From contig JAFARZ010000325.1 of NCBI GenBank assembly GCA_019245115.1, positions 1-44,091 on the forward strand: DNA of 44,091 nucleotides, in the 5' to 3' direction. The first letter of the stretch is position 1; every line of letters starts with the position of its first letter. Both the position numbers and the translations under genes were made by a program. Shown piece after piece: positions 1 through 8,257 of the stretch. The notes under the pieces are model-generated. The model worked only from the letters and a program-made list of their open reading frames with translations. It ran no database searches and was not told the DNA's origin. This DNA comes from Streptosporangiaceae bacterium (GTDB lineage Bacteria > Actinomycetota > Actinomycetes > Streptosporangiales > Streptosporangiaceae).

Positions 1-326
1 CATCCGCACTAAGCGGTCCCCGTGTCGCGGACCACCCGCCCGCCAGCCGGATCGCTCACCCGCAGTCACACGCCGCAAGGCCCCACGCACCCCGAACCAC
101 CACACCGCCGGTTACCCACAGTCACACCGACTTTGACGAGTCCCTGACCCCTAGCCAGGATCAGGAGGAACGCTCATAACTCAAGCTGAATAGCTACCTC
201 AGGGCTTCCTCGACACTATACGCATGAGGCAAACCTCCAGCTCTCGGGATTCCCTGTCTTCCGACGGGGAATCGCTACTCTCCTTGCCTTGCTTACACCC
301 CATTTATTCCGTTTCATGAAGATGTA
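1..326. other. gene-free left edge
   Basis: No open frame here shows recognisable protein sequence, and no RNA gene is visible. The stretch is ordinary intergenic DNA. A nine-base word CAGTCACAC occurs twice (near 63 and 119), and an imperfect inverted repeat CCTGA...TCAGG lies near 145-168. It may hold the end of an upstream gene or its terminator, but I cannot show either. Confidence 0.4.
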
Positions 327-356
327 TTGACAGTTGCAGACGACGTCCATTAGATT
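327..356 (+). promoter_or_regulatory. sigma-70-like promoter of the desaturase/B3-B4/LysE operon
   Basis: TTGACA at 327-332 is followed after 18 bases by TAGATT at 351-356, a good match to a housekeeping actinobacterial promoter. The open frame that follows begins with a TTG at 334, inside this promoter. That argues for a downstream translation start at 448 or 460. Confidence 0.4.
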
Positions 357-447
357 GACCGACGGGGAAGACCGGAATTGTTACGGGAAGTTTCCGGTAT
401 GGCAACCGGATCGTCGCTTGATACTGCATTTCCATTTACCGGCTAGC

Positions 448-1530
448 GTGAGCACTCTGATGAACTCCATTATGCCTAATGCTGAAAACCGGTGGCCGCA
501 CGGCGTGCCGCATATAGATCGGGCAATTCGGTCGTCGGCTGACCGCTCCCCATCAATGAGCCGAGGATACTCCGTTCCAGGGCATTTCCGGAAGGAAATA
601 GCCGCCGCCCATGCTACATCGCTTACAAGATCGGCGGCGACTGCCGCATTCGATCAGCTCACCGTGATCGTTCTGCCGGCGGCGGTCGCGGTCTGGATAG
701 CACCAGCGGCACCGCCGTGGCTTACCGGCTGCCTTGCGGCACTGGCAGCTTTCTGGGTCGGAAGACAGTTGCGGGCGCTAGAGAACCTCGTGCATGAGGC
801 ATCGCACTTCAACTGGAGCCGTCAGCGACGTGCAATCAATGATGTGCTCGCTGTGGTGCTGGCGGTAATTCCTACAGGAGCCTGGCTCAGCGGGTACCGC
901 CAGAGTCATTTTCTTCATCACGGCCGGTTCGGCTCCGCAGCGGATCCGGACCGCCGCCGGTACTCCGAACTCGCCCTGGAGGATCTTTCTCGCACCCAGT
1001 TCCTTGGGTTCACCGTTGGTTTGTCCCGACGATTCTGGCAGTATCAGCGCGGCTGGCTTGGCACTCTTGGCGACGCTCCTTGGCTGACTGTTATACCCAC
1101 AGCCTGGGCGACGATCTGGATCGTGCTGCCGGTATGGGTCACGCAGGGGTTCCGCGCTGCGGGCGTTGCCGCCGCCATATGGCTCGCTGCCTACCTTCTC
1201 GCGCTACCGATCATCCGGTTCATCGCGGAGAGCAGCGAGCACATTTACCGAGGGTCGACGACCGTGTTTGATGCCACTGTCAGTAACCTCGGTCTAGTGC
1301 ACCGACTGATTCTCCACCCGCACGGCGACGGATACCATACCGTCCATCATATGTGGCCGGGTGTGCCCCATCACCGGATCGCTAGGCTGCACAGGTTCTT
1401 GATGGTGAACGATTGCTGGTACGCAACAAGGCTCCAGCTACGAACTCGGGTCTTGCAGACGCCGCTTAGGGCAGGCAGCACGCGCTCTGGATTCGTGGGA
1501 GGATGGCTTGACCATGATGTTCCGGCTTAG
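448..1530 (+). CDS. membrane fatty acid desaturase-type di-iron oxygenase (desaturase 1)
   Basis: About 360 aa. The three histidine boxes of the membrane FA_desaturase family are present: HEASH, HFLHH and HTVHH, plus the additional ESSEH that often precedes box 3. They are spread between hydrophobic segments in the family's usual order. The family uses O2, an electron donor and a di-iron centre to desaturate or hydroxylate acyl chains, and some members act on amino acids, for example RtxC in rhizobitoxine biosynthesis. The open frame extends to a TTG at 334, but a promoter covers that codon. GTG 448 or ATG 460 is more likely, though neither has a strong ribosome site. The 3' end overlaps the next gene by 17-23 nt, so the two are probably co-translated. 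Substrate unknown. A second, divergent-sequence desaturase lies 1.4 kb away on the other strand. Confidence 0.85.
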   Translation: MSTLMNSIMPNAENRWPHGVPHIDRAIRSSADRSPSMSRGYSVPGHFRKEIAAAHATSLTRSAATAAFDQLTVIVLPAAVAVWIAPAAPPWLTGCLAALAAFWVGRQLRALENLVHEASHFNWSRQRRAINDVLAVVLAVIPTGAWLSGYRQSHFLHHGRFGSAADPDRRRYSELALEDLSRTQFLGFTVGLSRRFWQYQRGWLGTLGDAPWLTVIPTAWATIWIVLPVWVTQGFRAAGVAAAIWLAAYLLALPIIRFIAESSEHIYRGSTTVFDATVSNLGLVHRLILHPHGDGYHTVHHMWPGVPHHRIARLHRFLMVNDCWYATRLQLRTRVLQTPLRAGSTRSGFVGGWLDHDVPA

Positions 1531-2248
1531 TGATGAGGTACGTGCGGCATTCCCGGACACACGTATTGCGTTTCTCGTGGCCGTTGGCGTGCGGCTGGAT
1601 CGGCCCTGGCGGGCCGCCGAAGCAGGGCTTGCTGAGCTGGAGCACCGCTGCCAGGCGGGAGAATGGTCGCCCCCAGGGGAAGACGATGACCGGATCACGC
1701 CGTGGCATCAGGCCTACCGCAGCTTCGGGGTCAATCCTCGCCGAGTATCTCCAAGCGTGGATTCGCTGTACCGGCGGCTGGCACGTTCGGGGCGATTGCC
1801 GAGGATCTCGGGTGCAGTAGATGCGTATAACCTTATTTCAGTCCAACATGGGTTTCCGGCTGGCGCATTCGATCTTGCCAACATCGTCGGCGATGTGTCG
1901 ATCCGGTTTGCTCGCGACGGCGATGTCTTCTCGCCCCTCGGTGAACCGGACACCGTGGAGCATGCTGGTCGTCGCGAGGTTGTTTACGCTGACGACAAGT
2001 CAGTTCTGACCAGGTGCTGGAATCACCGGGATGCCGACCGAACCAAAGTGACGGCCTCATCGAGGGCTGTGGTGTTCATCCTGGAGACCTTGACCGCGGA
2101 GCAGCACGGACGTGCTCTTGCCGAGGCGGCGGCACAACTCGCCGACATCGTAGCTGATAACTCGGCGTCGGTGCGCACGATGTTCGTGGACCAGTCAGCG
2201 CCCGAGGCATGCGTCACTCAGCCGAGTACTTGCACTTCACTCGGCTGA
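1514..2248 (+). CDS. free-standing B3/B4 domain protein (PheRS beta editing-domain homologue)
   Basis: About 244 aa. The central part matches the B3/B4 fold of phenylalanyl-tRNA synthetase beta, the domain that hydrolyses misacylated tRNA. Typical features seen are the FGVNPRRVSPSVDSLYRR segment, then LPRISGAVDAYNLISVQHG, then the G(D)V segment and a C-terminal VFILETLT strand. There is no anticodon-binding or catalytic synthetase domain, so the protein stands alone. In the family such stand-alone copies are thought to bind or deacylate tRNA, but this one is untested. GGGAGG at 1497-1502 sits 11 nt before ATG 1514; TTG 1508 is an alternative. It overlaps desaturase 1 and is 3 nt from the exporter gene. 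That suggests a role tied to an amino-acid-like product rather than general translation quality control. Confidence 0.8.
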   Translation: MMFRLSDEVRAAFPDTRIAFLVAVGVRLDRPWRAAEAGLAELEHRCQAGEWSPPGEDDDRITPWHQAYRSFGVNPRRVSPSVDSLYRRLARSGRLPRISGAVDAYNLISVQHGFPAGAFDLANIVGDVSIRFARDGDVFSPLGEPDTVEHAGRREVVYADDKSVLTRCWNHRDADRTKVTASSRAVVFILETLTAEQHGRALAEAAAQLADIVADNSASVRTMFVDQSAPEACVTQPSTCTSLG

Positions 2249-2251
2249 GCT

Positions 2252-2872
2252 GTGCTGGAGGCATATCTGCCAGGCCTGCTACTCGGTTTCGGCTTGATCA
2301 CGCCGATCGGGCCGCAGAACGTATTCGTGATCGGCCAGGGACTGACAGCGGGACTTTCCGGCGCAATGTGGGCCGTGATGTCAGCCGGGTGCTGCGACAC
2401 GATCCTGATCGTCATCGGCGCCGCCGGAGTATCCGGCCTGCTGAGCGCGGCTCCGACAGCGCGGATTGCCCTGCTGCTGGCCGGCTCGGTCTTCTTGAGC
2501 TACCTAGGAATACGGCAGCTCCGCGCTGAACACGGGCGGCTGGATGAGCAGCCGCCGACCAAGTACACGGCTGGACAGATCATCTCGCGTACTGTAAGCG
2601 TGTCTCTACTGAACCCGCATGCGATCCTTGATACGGTCGGCGTTATCGGTTCCGCCGTCACCGCCCAGCAGGCTAACTCCCGAGCGGTGTTTGCCGTCGG
2701 CGCGATCAGCGCCTCCTGGCTGTGGTTCCTGTTCCTGGCAATCAGCGCAACACGGCTCGGCCGCTACCTGCATGGCAGGGCACTGCTTTGGTTCGACCGC
2801 ATTTCTGGAGGAATCATGATCGCGTTTGCGACAGCATTCCTCATAGAATTCTGCCGCACACTGGCACAGTGA
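2252..2872 (+). CDS. LysE/ArgO-family amino acid exporter
   Basis: 206 aa, the usual length for LysE/RhtB/ArgO transporters, with about six hydrophobic segments. The N-terminal family signature GPQN is present in TPIGPQNVFVIGQG (about residues 17-30). The second conserved block LLNPHAILDTVGVIG is in the C-terminal half, and an internal charged loop RQLRAEHGRLDEQ separates the two halves. The family exports basic or other small amino acids and their analogues across the membrane by proton exchange. The GTG start lies 3 nt after the B3/B4 stop, so the two are in one operon. Being in an operon with a tRNA-editing-type protein and desaturases suggests export of a modified or toxic amino acid (inference). 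It converges with desaturase 2, leaving only 35 nt between the stops. Confidence 0.85.
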   Translation: MLEAYLPGLLLGFGLITPIGPQNVFVIGQGLTAGLSGAMWAVMSAGCCDTILIVIGAAGVSGLLSAAPTARIALLLAGSVFLSYLGIRQLRAEHGRLDEQPPTKYTAGQIISRTVSVSLLNPHAILDTVGVIGSAVTAQQANSRAVFAVGAISASWLWFLFLAISATRLGRYLHGRALLWFDRISGGIMIAFATAFLIEFCRTLAQ

Positions 2873-2907
2873 CGACTGCATACCGACACGTCGTTCATCG
2901 TATCGTT

Positions 2908-3915
2908 TCAGCGCGTCATGCAAGTTTCGGCGAGGTCCCGGTATTTAAGTTCGCCGTTGATCACCTTGCGGTAAAACGACCAGTACGAAGGCTCGACTGT
3001 GGCGATGCGGCCCTCGATCAGCATGTTCAACTCGGGAACCCGCACCATCGGGACGCCCTGATGGAAGTGATGGGCGGTGTGGAGGTCATTGCCGTTCGTG
3101 AACCACCGTGCGAACCTGCTGGCCCGCACCGTCCGGGTGTTGGTCAGCACGTTTGGATCGGTCTGTGAATTGAGACCGAAGTGCTCAGGAAGCTCGATCA
3201 GAAAATGCGTAGGCTCGGCAACCAGCAGGGCCGGGGCCGCCCAGGCCACCAGCAGGATCAGACTGCTTGCCGCGATACTCGCCGCGACGGCTCCGGCCAG
3301 CACGACTGCGAAAACAACGTATTCCTCTCTGATCTTCTTCGCCGCGCCTGTCTTCCCCACCTGGGGATTTAGCCGTCCTAGCAGACTGCGGCCTATGTTT
3401 ACGGCCACATCCCGGTAACGGCCGAGACGGAAGCAACCGCGCATGAAGCCAGGCACCGAGTCCAGGTCGTGGAACTGGTAGTTGAAGAACTCACGGTTTT
3501 GCGGTGTCCCGAGATAGGCGTGATGGCGAAGGTGATCATACTTGTAATGCCAGAACGAGCTAAGCATCGGGATACCGCAGATGAGCCCGACCAGCCTGTT
3601 CAGCCAGCGCTGGTTGTACGCGTGCTCATGCAGGCATTCATGCTGAAGCTCGACGAGGTGGGCATACATGAGACCGGTGACGATCACGGTAGGAATATCA
3701 ACCGGCCATGGTGGAGCGAGCACGATTGCCGTCCAGCCTGCCCCTATAACCGCTAGGGCGAATGCCAGCTTCGCGGTGAAGTAGCCCGGACGCCTGGTGA
3801 ACAGGCTTTTGGGCAGGTCCCGGCGTGTATCAATTCCTCGCACTGGCGCAAGCGGAACATCGCGTGAGCCGTAGAGGAGGCGGTCAGCAATCAGAGACCG
3901 AGGTGAGAGTGCCAT
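2908..3915 (-). CDS. membrane fatty acid desaturase (desaturase 2)
   Basis: About 335 aa. Histidine boxes HECLHEH, HLRHH and HTAHH, with the accessory ELPEH before box 3, lie between hydrophobic segments as in the FA_desaturase family. It resembles desaturase 1 only in these motifs, so it is not a recent duplicate. An AGGAAG sits 6-7 nt before the ATG at 3915. The frame stays open upstream to 4032, but the extra 39 residues have no ribosome site and look untranslated. It is transcribed towards desaturase 1's operon. The function may be membrane lipid desaturation, or a second step on the same small molecule as desaturase 1. Neither can be decided from sequence. Confidence 0.85.
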   Translation of the reverse strand: MALSPRSLIADRLLYGSRDVPLAPVRGIDTRRDLPKSLFTRRPGYFTAKLAFALAVIGAGWTAIVLAPPWPVDIPTVIVTGLMYAHLVELQHECLHEHAYNQRWLNRLVGLICGIPMLSSFWHYKYDHLRHHAYLGTPQNREFFNYQFHDLDSVPGFMRGCFRLGRYRDVAVNIGRSLLGRLNPQVGKTGAAKKIREEYVVFAVVLAGAVAASIAASSLILLVAWAAPALLVAEPTHFLIELPEHFGLNSQTDPNVLTNTRTVRASRFARWFTNGNDLHTAHHFHQGVPMVRVPELNMLIEGRIATVEPSYWSFYRKVINGELKYRDLAETCMTR

Positions 3916-4349
3916 GAATAACTTCCTAACGGATCTAAGCCCAAGCTCATAAGACCACACGCTGTACGGAAAGAGCAATACTGGCGCAGCGCCATGCGCT
4001 TCAGCATTGTTGCAGTTCAGAGCTATTGGCATAGAGTAGCCCCGCGAATCCCCAGGCTACGAGCACTTCATTTCTGCGACGGACGGTCACACCGTTGAAA
4101 AGCATGTGTATTAGTTTAATGTGCCTCCTGGTAAAGCAGGTGTCCGCGTCATGTGATACGGCAGCATAGTTCCGGTGGGCACCGTAGGCGCACATGAACG
4201 CCAGCAGGAACGGAAGCTATCACTGCACAGCAGTCCTGATGTACAGCAACCCCAGTGCATAAGGGGCTACTCGATCGCGATGAAGACCCATTCAGTCAGC
4301 GACGCGGACGGCATCGACTCCGAACGGGAAGCCCCGGCTTGCCGCCTGG
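3916..4349. other. intergenic region upstream of desaturase 2
   Basis: This 434-nt stretch is less GC-rich than its surroundings. It presumably carries the desaturase 2 promoter on the minus strand. A minus-strand AGGAGG lies near 4130, and an open frame of 34 codons (ATG 4105 to a stop at 4001) begins about 18 nt after it, too far for normal initiation. I do not call it a gene, but a leader peptide cannot be excluded. No RNA gene or clear terminator was seen. Confidence 0.35.
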
Positions 4350-5099
4350 TCAGCGGGAGGGTTTGAAGAGGGCGGCCACCGCGGCAATAAGAGCTCCGAT
4401 CGCTGTCTCGTTTGTAAGGGCGGTTTGGGCAGTGGCATCTCCGCGAAGGGCTATGTTGATGCCGGCCGCGCACATGAGCGCTGCCCCGGTAAACAGCAAC
4501 CCCCTTGAGGAAAACCGCCTGGCTAGGTCTTTTACCCTGGTTGGCGCGCTGGACGTGTCGGTGATGAGAATCAGCGTTTTCAGAGTTTCACGATTGCCCG
4601 CCAGTTGTGCCACGATGGCGAGTACCTCTTCCATGCCTACCTTCTGCACGGCGTCGCGCAGCGCTTTGACTACGACCTCGACATCGGCGTTCGTGACCTC
4701 AGGCGCTTGGCGGAACACGGCGGTCCCGTCAACCGATCTGAGGAACTCCACCGCTTGAGTAGTCGCGTACTGCCGTACAACTTCGCGGGCGTCGGCTGTC
4801 AGTGCTTCCGAGGCATTACCATCGCCTACGGCGCTATCAAGTTCTTCGAGAAGATCGCGGGCACGGCCGACCACCTGTCCACGTGATGGCAGTTCCTCCT
4901 CGCCTGCCTCCGCCTGATCGACGAGGAGGTCTAGTTCCCCGAAACCCTCATCGGCGGGGTCACTCGATTCGATCGTGCTCCCGTTATCACCGTAACTGGC
5001 GCCCTTGGGCATCTCTAGCTCCGGCGCGTCTTCGCCATGCGCGAGCGGGAGTTCGGGGCGAGCGTCATCTTCATAGGGTCTGTCCACTGCACCAGACAC
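4350..5099 (-). CDS. acidic protein with C-terminal membrane hairpin, unknown function
   Basis: 249 aa from a GTG start preceded by AAGG. I do not recognise a family. Residues 1-90 are acidic and probably disordered. Residues 90-180 look helical (RARDLLEELDSAV, VVKALRDAVQKVGMEEVLAIVAQLAG). The C-terminus holds two hydrophobic segments, around LLFTGAALMCAAGINIAL and TAIGALIAAVAALF, ending in FKPSR. This predicts a cytoplasmic domain anchored by a hairpin at the end of the chain. It stands alone on the minus strand, 120 nt downstream of the acyl-CoA dehydrogenase. The codon pattern is consistent with a real gene. Confidence 0.65.
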   Translation of the reverse strand: MSGAVDRPYEDDARPELPLAHGEDAPELEMPKGASYGDNGSTIESSDPADEGFGELDLLVDQAEAGEEELPSRGQVVGRARDLLEELDSAVGDGNASEALTADAREVVRQYATTQAVEFLRSVDGTAVFRQAPEVTNADVEVVVKALRDAVQKVGMEEVLAIVAQLAGNRETLKTLILITDTSSAPTRVKDLARRFSSRGLLFTGAALMCAAGINIALRGDATAQTALTNETAIGALIAAVAALFKPSR

Positions 5100-5219
5100 A
5101 ACACACCTTGCCTACGACTAAGGTCGACACATCCATTCTTCCAGGTCGGCGCCAGTGACTGCGGTGAACCTGGCGAACGGGGTAGAACGCCTCGGAGATC
5201 ACCGGCGCGGCGGACATGA

Positions 5220-7184
5220 TTATCTGATCTGTTCGCGGCTCGCGCCGGTATGGCGGTGCACGTCTTCGGCCTTTGACGGCCCTGGCTGGGCGGGTGCGAT
5301 CCACGGCCCTGGTATCGATGGGTCGATGATGCCGTCTTCCAGCCATATGTAACGGTCAGTGAGTACCTGCCGCGCCAGTGCCGAATCAGCGGTGTCGGTG
5401 TTCGTCCAGAGCTGGCCGAACAGCTCCTCGACCCGGAGCCGGGCCTGGGTGCAGAACACATCGGCGAGCTCCGCCGCCGTCGCGCCCCGCCCGGTCCCGG
5501 TGCCGCCGGCAGTGTCCAGCTGCGCCCGGACGCAGCTGGCGCTCATCGCGAACAGTTCCGCGCCGATGTCCACGATCCGGCCGAGGAAGCCCTGCTTGCG
5601 CTCGAGCCGGCCTTGCCACCGCGCCATTCCGTAGAACGTGACGCGAGCCAGCTTCCGGCTCGCCCGTTCCACATACCTCAGGTGCGCCGCCAGCGGACCG
5701 AACTCGCCGTAGGCGCCCGGTCGCTGACCCTGGCCGGCCACCAGCGTGGGAAGCCATCTGGCATAGAACCCGCCTGCCCGGGCAGCGGCGCGGACCCGGC
5801 GGCCTGGCGCCAGCTGCGGATCGACGAGCTCACCGGCCGCGGACAGATGAGCATCCACCGCCTCCCGCGCGATGAACAGCCGCATGATCTCGGACGATCC
5901 CTCGAAGATGCGGTTGATGCGCATGTCCCGCATCATCTGCTCAGCGGGCACGCCCCGCTCGCCGCGCGCGGCCAGGGACGCGGCGGTCTCATAGCCGCGA
6001 CCGCCGCGGATCTGCACCAGCTCGTCAGCTATCTTGCTGGCCATTTCCGAGCAGTACAGCTTGGCCAGCGCCGCCTCAATGCGGATGTCGTTGCGCTTGT
6101 CATCGGCGAGCTGGCTGGACAGCTCGACAACCGCCTCCAGCGCGTAGCAGGTCGCGGCGATGAAGGAGATCTTGCTGGCTACCGCTTCATGTTCGCCGAT
6201 GGGCCGGCCCCACTGCACCCGTTCGCGTGACCACTCCCGGGCAATCTTCAGCGCCAGCTTCGCGGCGGCGGCACAGCTCGCGGGCAGGGAGAGCCGTCCC
6301 GTGTTCAGCGTCGTCAGGGCGATCTTCAGACCCTGGCCCTCCGCACCGATGCGGTTCGCGGCCGGCACCCTGACCTGATGGAATCTGGTAACCCCGTTCT
6401 CCAGGCCCCGCAGGCCCATGAACGCGTTCCGCCGCTCGACGGTGATCCCCGGGGCGCTGCCCTCTACGACGAAGGCGGTTATCCCGCCGTGGCGGCCCGC
6501 TTCGCGCGGAACCCGTGCCATCACCACGAGCAGGTCAGCGACCACTCCGTTGGTCGTCCAGAGCTTGACGCCTTCCAGCACGTACTCCGACCCGTCTGCT
6601 GATGGCGTCGCGGTCATGCTGAGCCGGGCAGGGTCGGAGCCCACGTCGGGCTCGGTCAGCAGGAACGCGCTGATCTCGCCTCGCGCGCACCGGGGCAGGT
6701 AAAGCCGCTTCTGCTCCTCGGTCCCGAACAACGCGAGCGGCTGCGGCACGCCTATCGACTGGTGCGCGGACAACAGCGCGGCCAGCGCCGGCGAGGCCGA
6801 TCCAGCGATCATCAGCGCCCGGTTGTAATACAAGTTACTGAGCCCGAGTCCCCCGTATTCCGGCGCGATCTTCATGCCGAAGGCACCCACCGCGGCCAGG
6901 CCCCGCACCACGTCATCGGGTATCCGCGCGTCACGTTCGATCAGCGCGCCGTCCACCGAAGCCTCGCAGAACTCGCGCAGCCGCGCGCAGAACTGCTCGC
7001 CACGGCGCCTGGAGTCCTCGTCCGGGCGCGGATGCGGATGAATCAGATCCAGCCGCAAGTCCCCGAGGAAAAGCTGCTTGCCGAAGCTAGGCTGATGCCA
7101 CCGGGTCTCCCGGGCTCCCTCCGCTGCCTGCCGCGCCTCCCGCTCGCCAACATGTCGCGCATGATCCGCGTGGTCCGCACTCAT
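5220..7184 (-). CDS. acyl-CoA dehydrogenase, long VLCAD-like form
   Basis: About 654 aa, longer than the 380-400 aa of classical acyl-CoA dehydrogenases. The extra C-terminal ~200 residues resemble the mitochondrial VLCAD/ACAD9 architecture. Seen in order are the N-terminal helical domain, the middle beta domain with LTEPDVGSDPARLS and KLWTTNG, the FAD-binding C-domain with QIRGGRGYE, and the catalytic-Glu motif FEGSSEIMR. The enzyme catalyses FAD-dependent alpha,beta-dehydrogenation of acyl-CoA in beta-oxidation. ATG 7184 is preferred (GGATGGG just upstream); a GTG at 7211 is possible. Electron-transfer flavoprotein genes are not nearby. The C-terminal region predicts membrane association by analogy to VLCAD (inference). 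Confidence 0.9.
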   Translation of the reverse strand: MSADHADHARHVGEREARQAAEGARETRWHQPSFGKQLFLGDLRLDLIHPHPRPDEDSRRRGEQFCARLREFCEASVDGALIERDARIPDDVVRGLAAVGAFGMKIAPEYGGLGLSNLYYNRALMIAGSASPALAALLSAHQSIGVPQPLALFGTEEQKRLYLPRCARGEISAFLLTEPDVGSDPARLSMTATPSADGSEYVLEGVKLWTTNGVVADLLVVMARVPREAGRHGGITAFVVEGSAPGITVERRNAFMGLRGLENGVTRFHQVRVPAANRIGAEGQGLKIALTTLNTGRLSLPASCAAAAKLALKIAREWSRERVQWGRPIGEHEAVASKISFIAATCYALEAVVELSSQLADDKRNDIRIEAALAKLYCSEMASKIADELVQIRGGRGYETAASLAARGERGVPAEQMMRDMRINRIFEGSSEIMRLFIAREAVDAHLSAAGELVDPQLAPGRRVRAAARAGGFYARWLPTLVAGQGQRPGAYGEFGPLAAHLRYVERASRKLARVTFYGMARWQGRLERKQGFLGRIVDIGAELFAMSASCVRAQLDTAGGTGTGRGATAAELADVFCTQARLRVEELFGQLWTNTDTADSALARQVLTDRYIWLEDGIIDPSIPGPWIAPAQPGPSKAEDVHRHTGASREQIR

Positions 7185-7286
7185 TACCCATCCCTGTCCT
7201 GACGTCCTCACTCAGACACTGCCCAGTCCTACCCTCCAGTAACATGCCAGTTCTTGTTCATAACGCCCGCACCCGCGGCTTCCCGC

Positions 7287-7454
7287 GATTTCAACGAACG
7301 AACGGTGGCGCTACGGCTCGCCCGCCAGCAACTCCTCCACCGGCCCGACCCACCCGAATACCGGGTTGTCATGGACGAGACCGTGCTCCAACGCCCATCG
7401 GCAGCCTGGAGGTCATGCCCGGCCAGATCAGGCAGGCCGTTACCCAGGTGCTTG
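7287..7454 (+). pseudogene. fragment of an XRE-DUF5753 regulator (Scr1-like C-domain)
   Basis: Codons from 7287 give FNERTVALRLARQQLL, then PDPPEYRVVMDETVLQR, after which the reading frame changes by one base near 7395 and continues as PIGSLEVMPGQIRQ. Together these match the DUF5753 pattern found after the helix-turn-helix in many actinomycete regulators (variable ARQ...PDPP...V(I/M)DE..L.RP(I/V)G...M..Q). Both the N-terminal HTH part and the C-terminal part are missing. A one-base deletion in a run of C explains the frame change. The call rests on pattern memory, not on a search. Confidence 0.55.
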
Positions 7455-7691
7455 TCACAAGTAGTGGGGCTGAACCCGCTGGCGGTGCAGCTTTGTCCTT
7501 TTCGCCGGATTTGCTGGGCGGGTCTTCGTGGTTGATCTGGGCTTCGCGGTGACTGTGGTGCACCATAGGATGCTGTTGGTTAATTCGCGGACTCTCGGGA
7601 AGCCGGCGCGCGCAGACTTGGCCGGCCGACCGCCCAGAGCCGCAACTTCCGCCACATTAACCTCACAGTTAACAGTCACCTGAGATATCTA

Positions 7692-7748
7692 AGGGGTACG
7701 TTGCGCCAACCACCCCCACCCCAGGGGAACGTTGCGCCAACCACCCCC
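7692..7748. repeat. two 26-bp direct repeats with 31-bp period
   Basis: AGGGG(T/A)ACGTTGCG followed by CCAACCACCCCC occurs at 7692-7717 and 7723-7748 with one mismatch. The core GTTG-CGC-CAAC is an inverted repeat, so each copy could bind a dimer. The 31-bp period is close to three helical turns, which would put both sites on the same DNA face. No intact gene lies immediately beside them. The minus-strand side contains only a doubtful 74-codon frame. Confidence 0.7.
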
Positions 7749-8047
7749 TAGCGCATCCACCCCGACCCACTTTCTAAACACGCCCAGCGACCTGGATAAA
7801 GCCAACAGAGTCCCATAGTGCACCAAAGTCACCGCGCAGAACCCCGATTTGCCGCAGTAATCTGAGCGACCCGCCGCGCGGACATCCGGCCGCAGACCTT
7901 GCTGGCGAAGCGATGGGATCCCGACGCAAATAGGATCCGAGAGGCGTTAAGTGGCTATTGCGACAATCCTGCACAAACCAGAACACCCGCCAGGCTGCCA
8001 GTACTGCTCCGCTCATGAAGCTAACCTGAAGAACCCGAGGTAAGGAT

Positions 8048-8069
8048 TATCTATCCTTTGAGATAGTTA
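8048..8069. promoter_or_regulatory. inverted repeat in AT-rich leader of the 39-aa gene
   Basis: TATCTATC (8048-8055) and GATAGTTA (8062-8069) pair in 7 of 8 positions around a six-base spacer, in one of the most AT-rich patches of the window. GTTTCG follows twice, four bases apart (8072-8087). This is operator- or promoter-like and lies about 190 nt before the small gene. Confidence 0.35.
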
Positions 8070-8257
8070 TTGTTTCGTAACGTTTCGGCTTGTATTCCTG
8101 CCCGGATCATGACGCTCTAATGATGGCGTTCCATACATGCTTACGTTGAAGCGCGACTTTGCCTCGTGAAGGCAGGCCTCATAGCGGTCGAGGGAGAGGG
8201 CACACAGGCTTGCAACATGAGTATCTACTGAGCACATCCCTAAAAGGAGGCAGCGAG

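Larger units (their letters stand above)
7185..8257. other. 1-kb region without an intact gene
   Basis: The stretch holds a decayed regulator fragment (7287-7454), a pair of 26-bp direct repeats (7692-7748), an inverted repeat at 8048-8069 and a low-GC leader before the small gene at 8258. Short open frames on the minus strand (7455-7679, 7774-8016) have no recognisable protein sequence, and I do not accept them as genes. It looks like a scar of past insertions and deletions. Confidence 0.5.

Noticed and set aside
4001..4195. 64-codon minus-strand frame or 34-aa leader peptide before desaturase 2
   Set aside because: The AGGAGG is about 18 nt from the only ATG, and no recognisable protein sequence is present. 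It cannot be excluded as a leader.
7455..7679. 74-codon minus-strand frame after the paired repeats
   Set aside because: Basic, low-complexity translation with no family pattern, overlapping the decayed region. It probably reflects chance openness.
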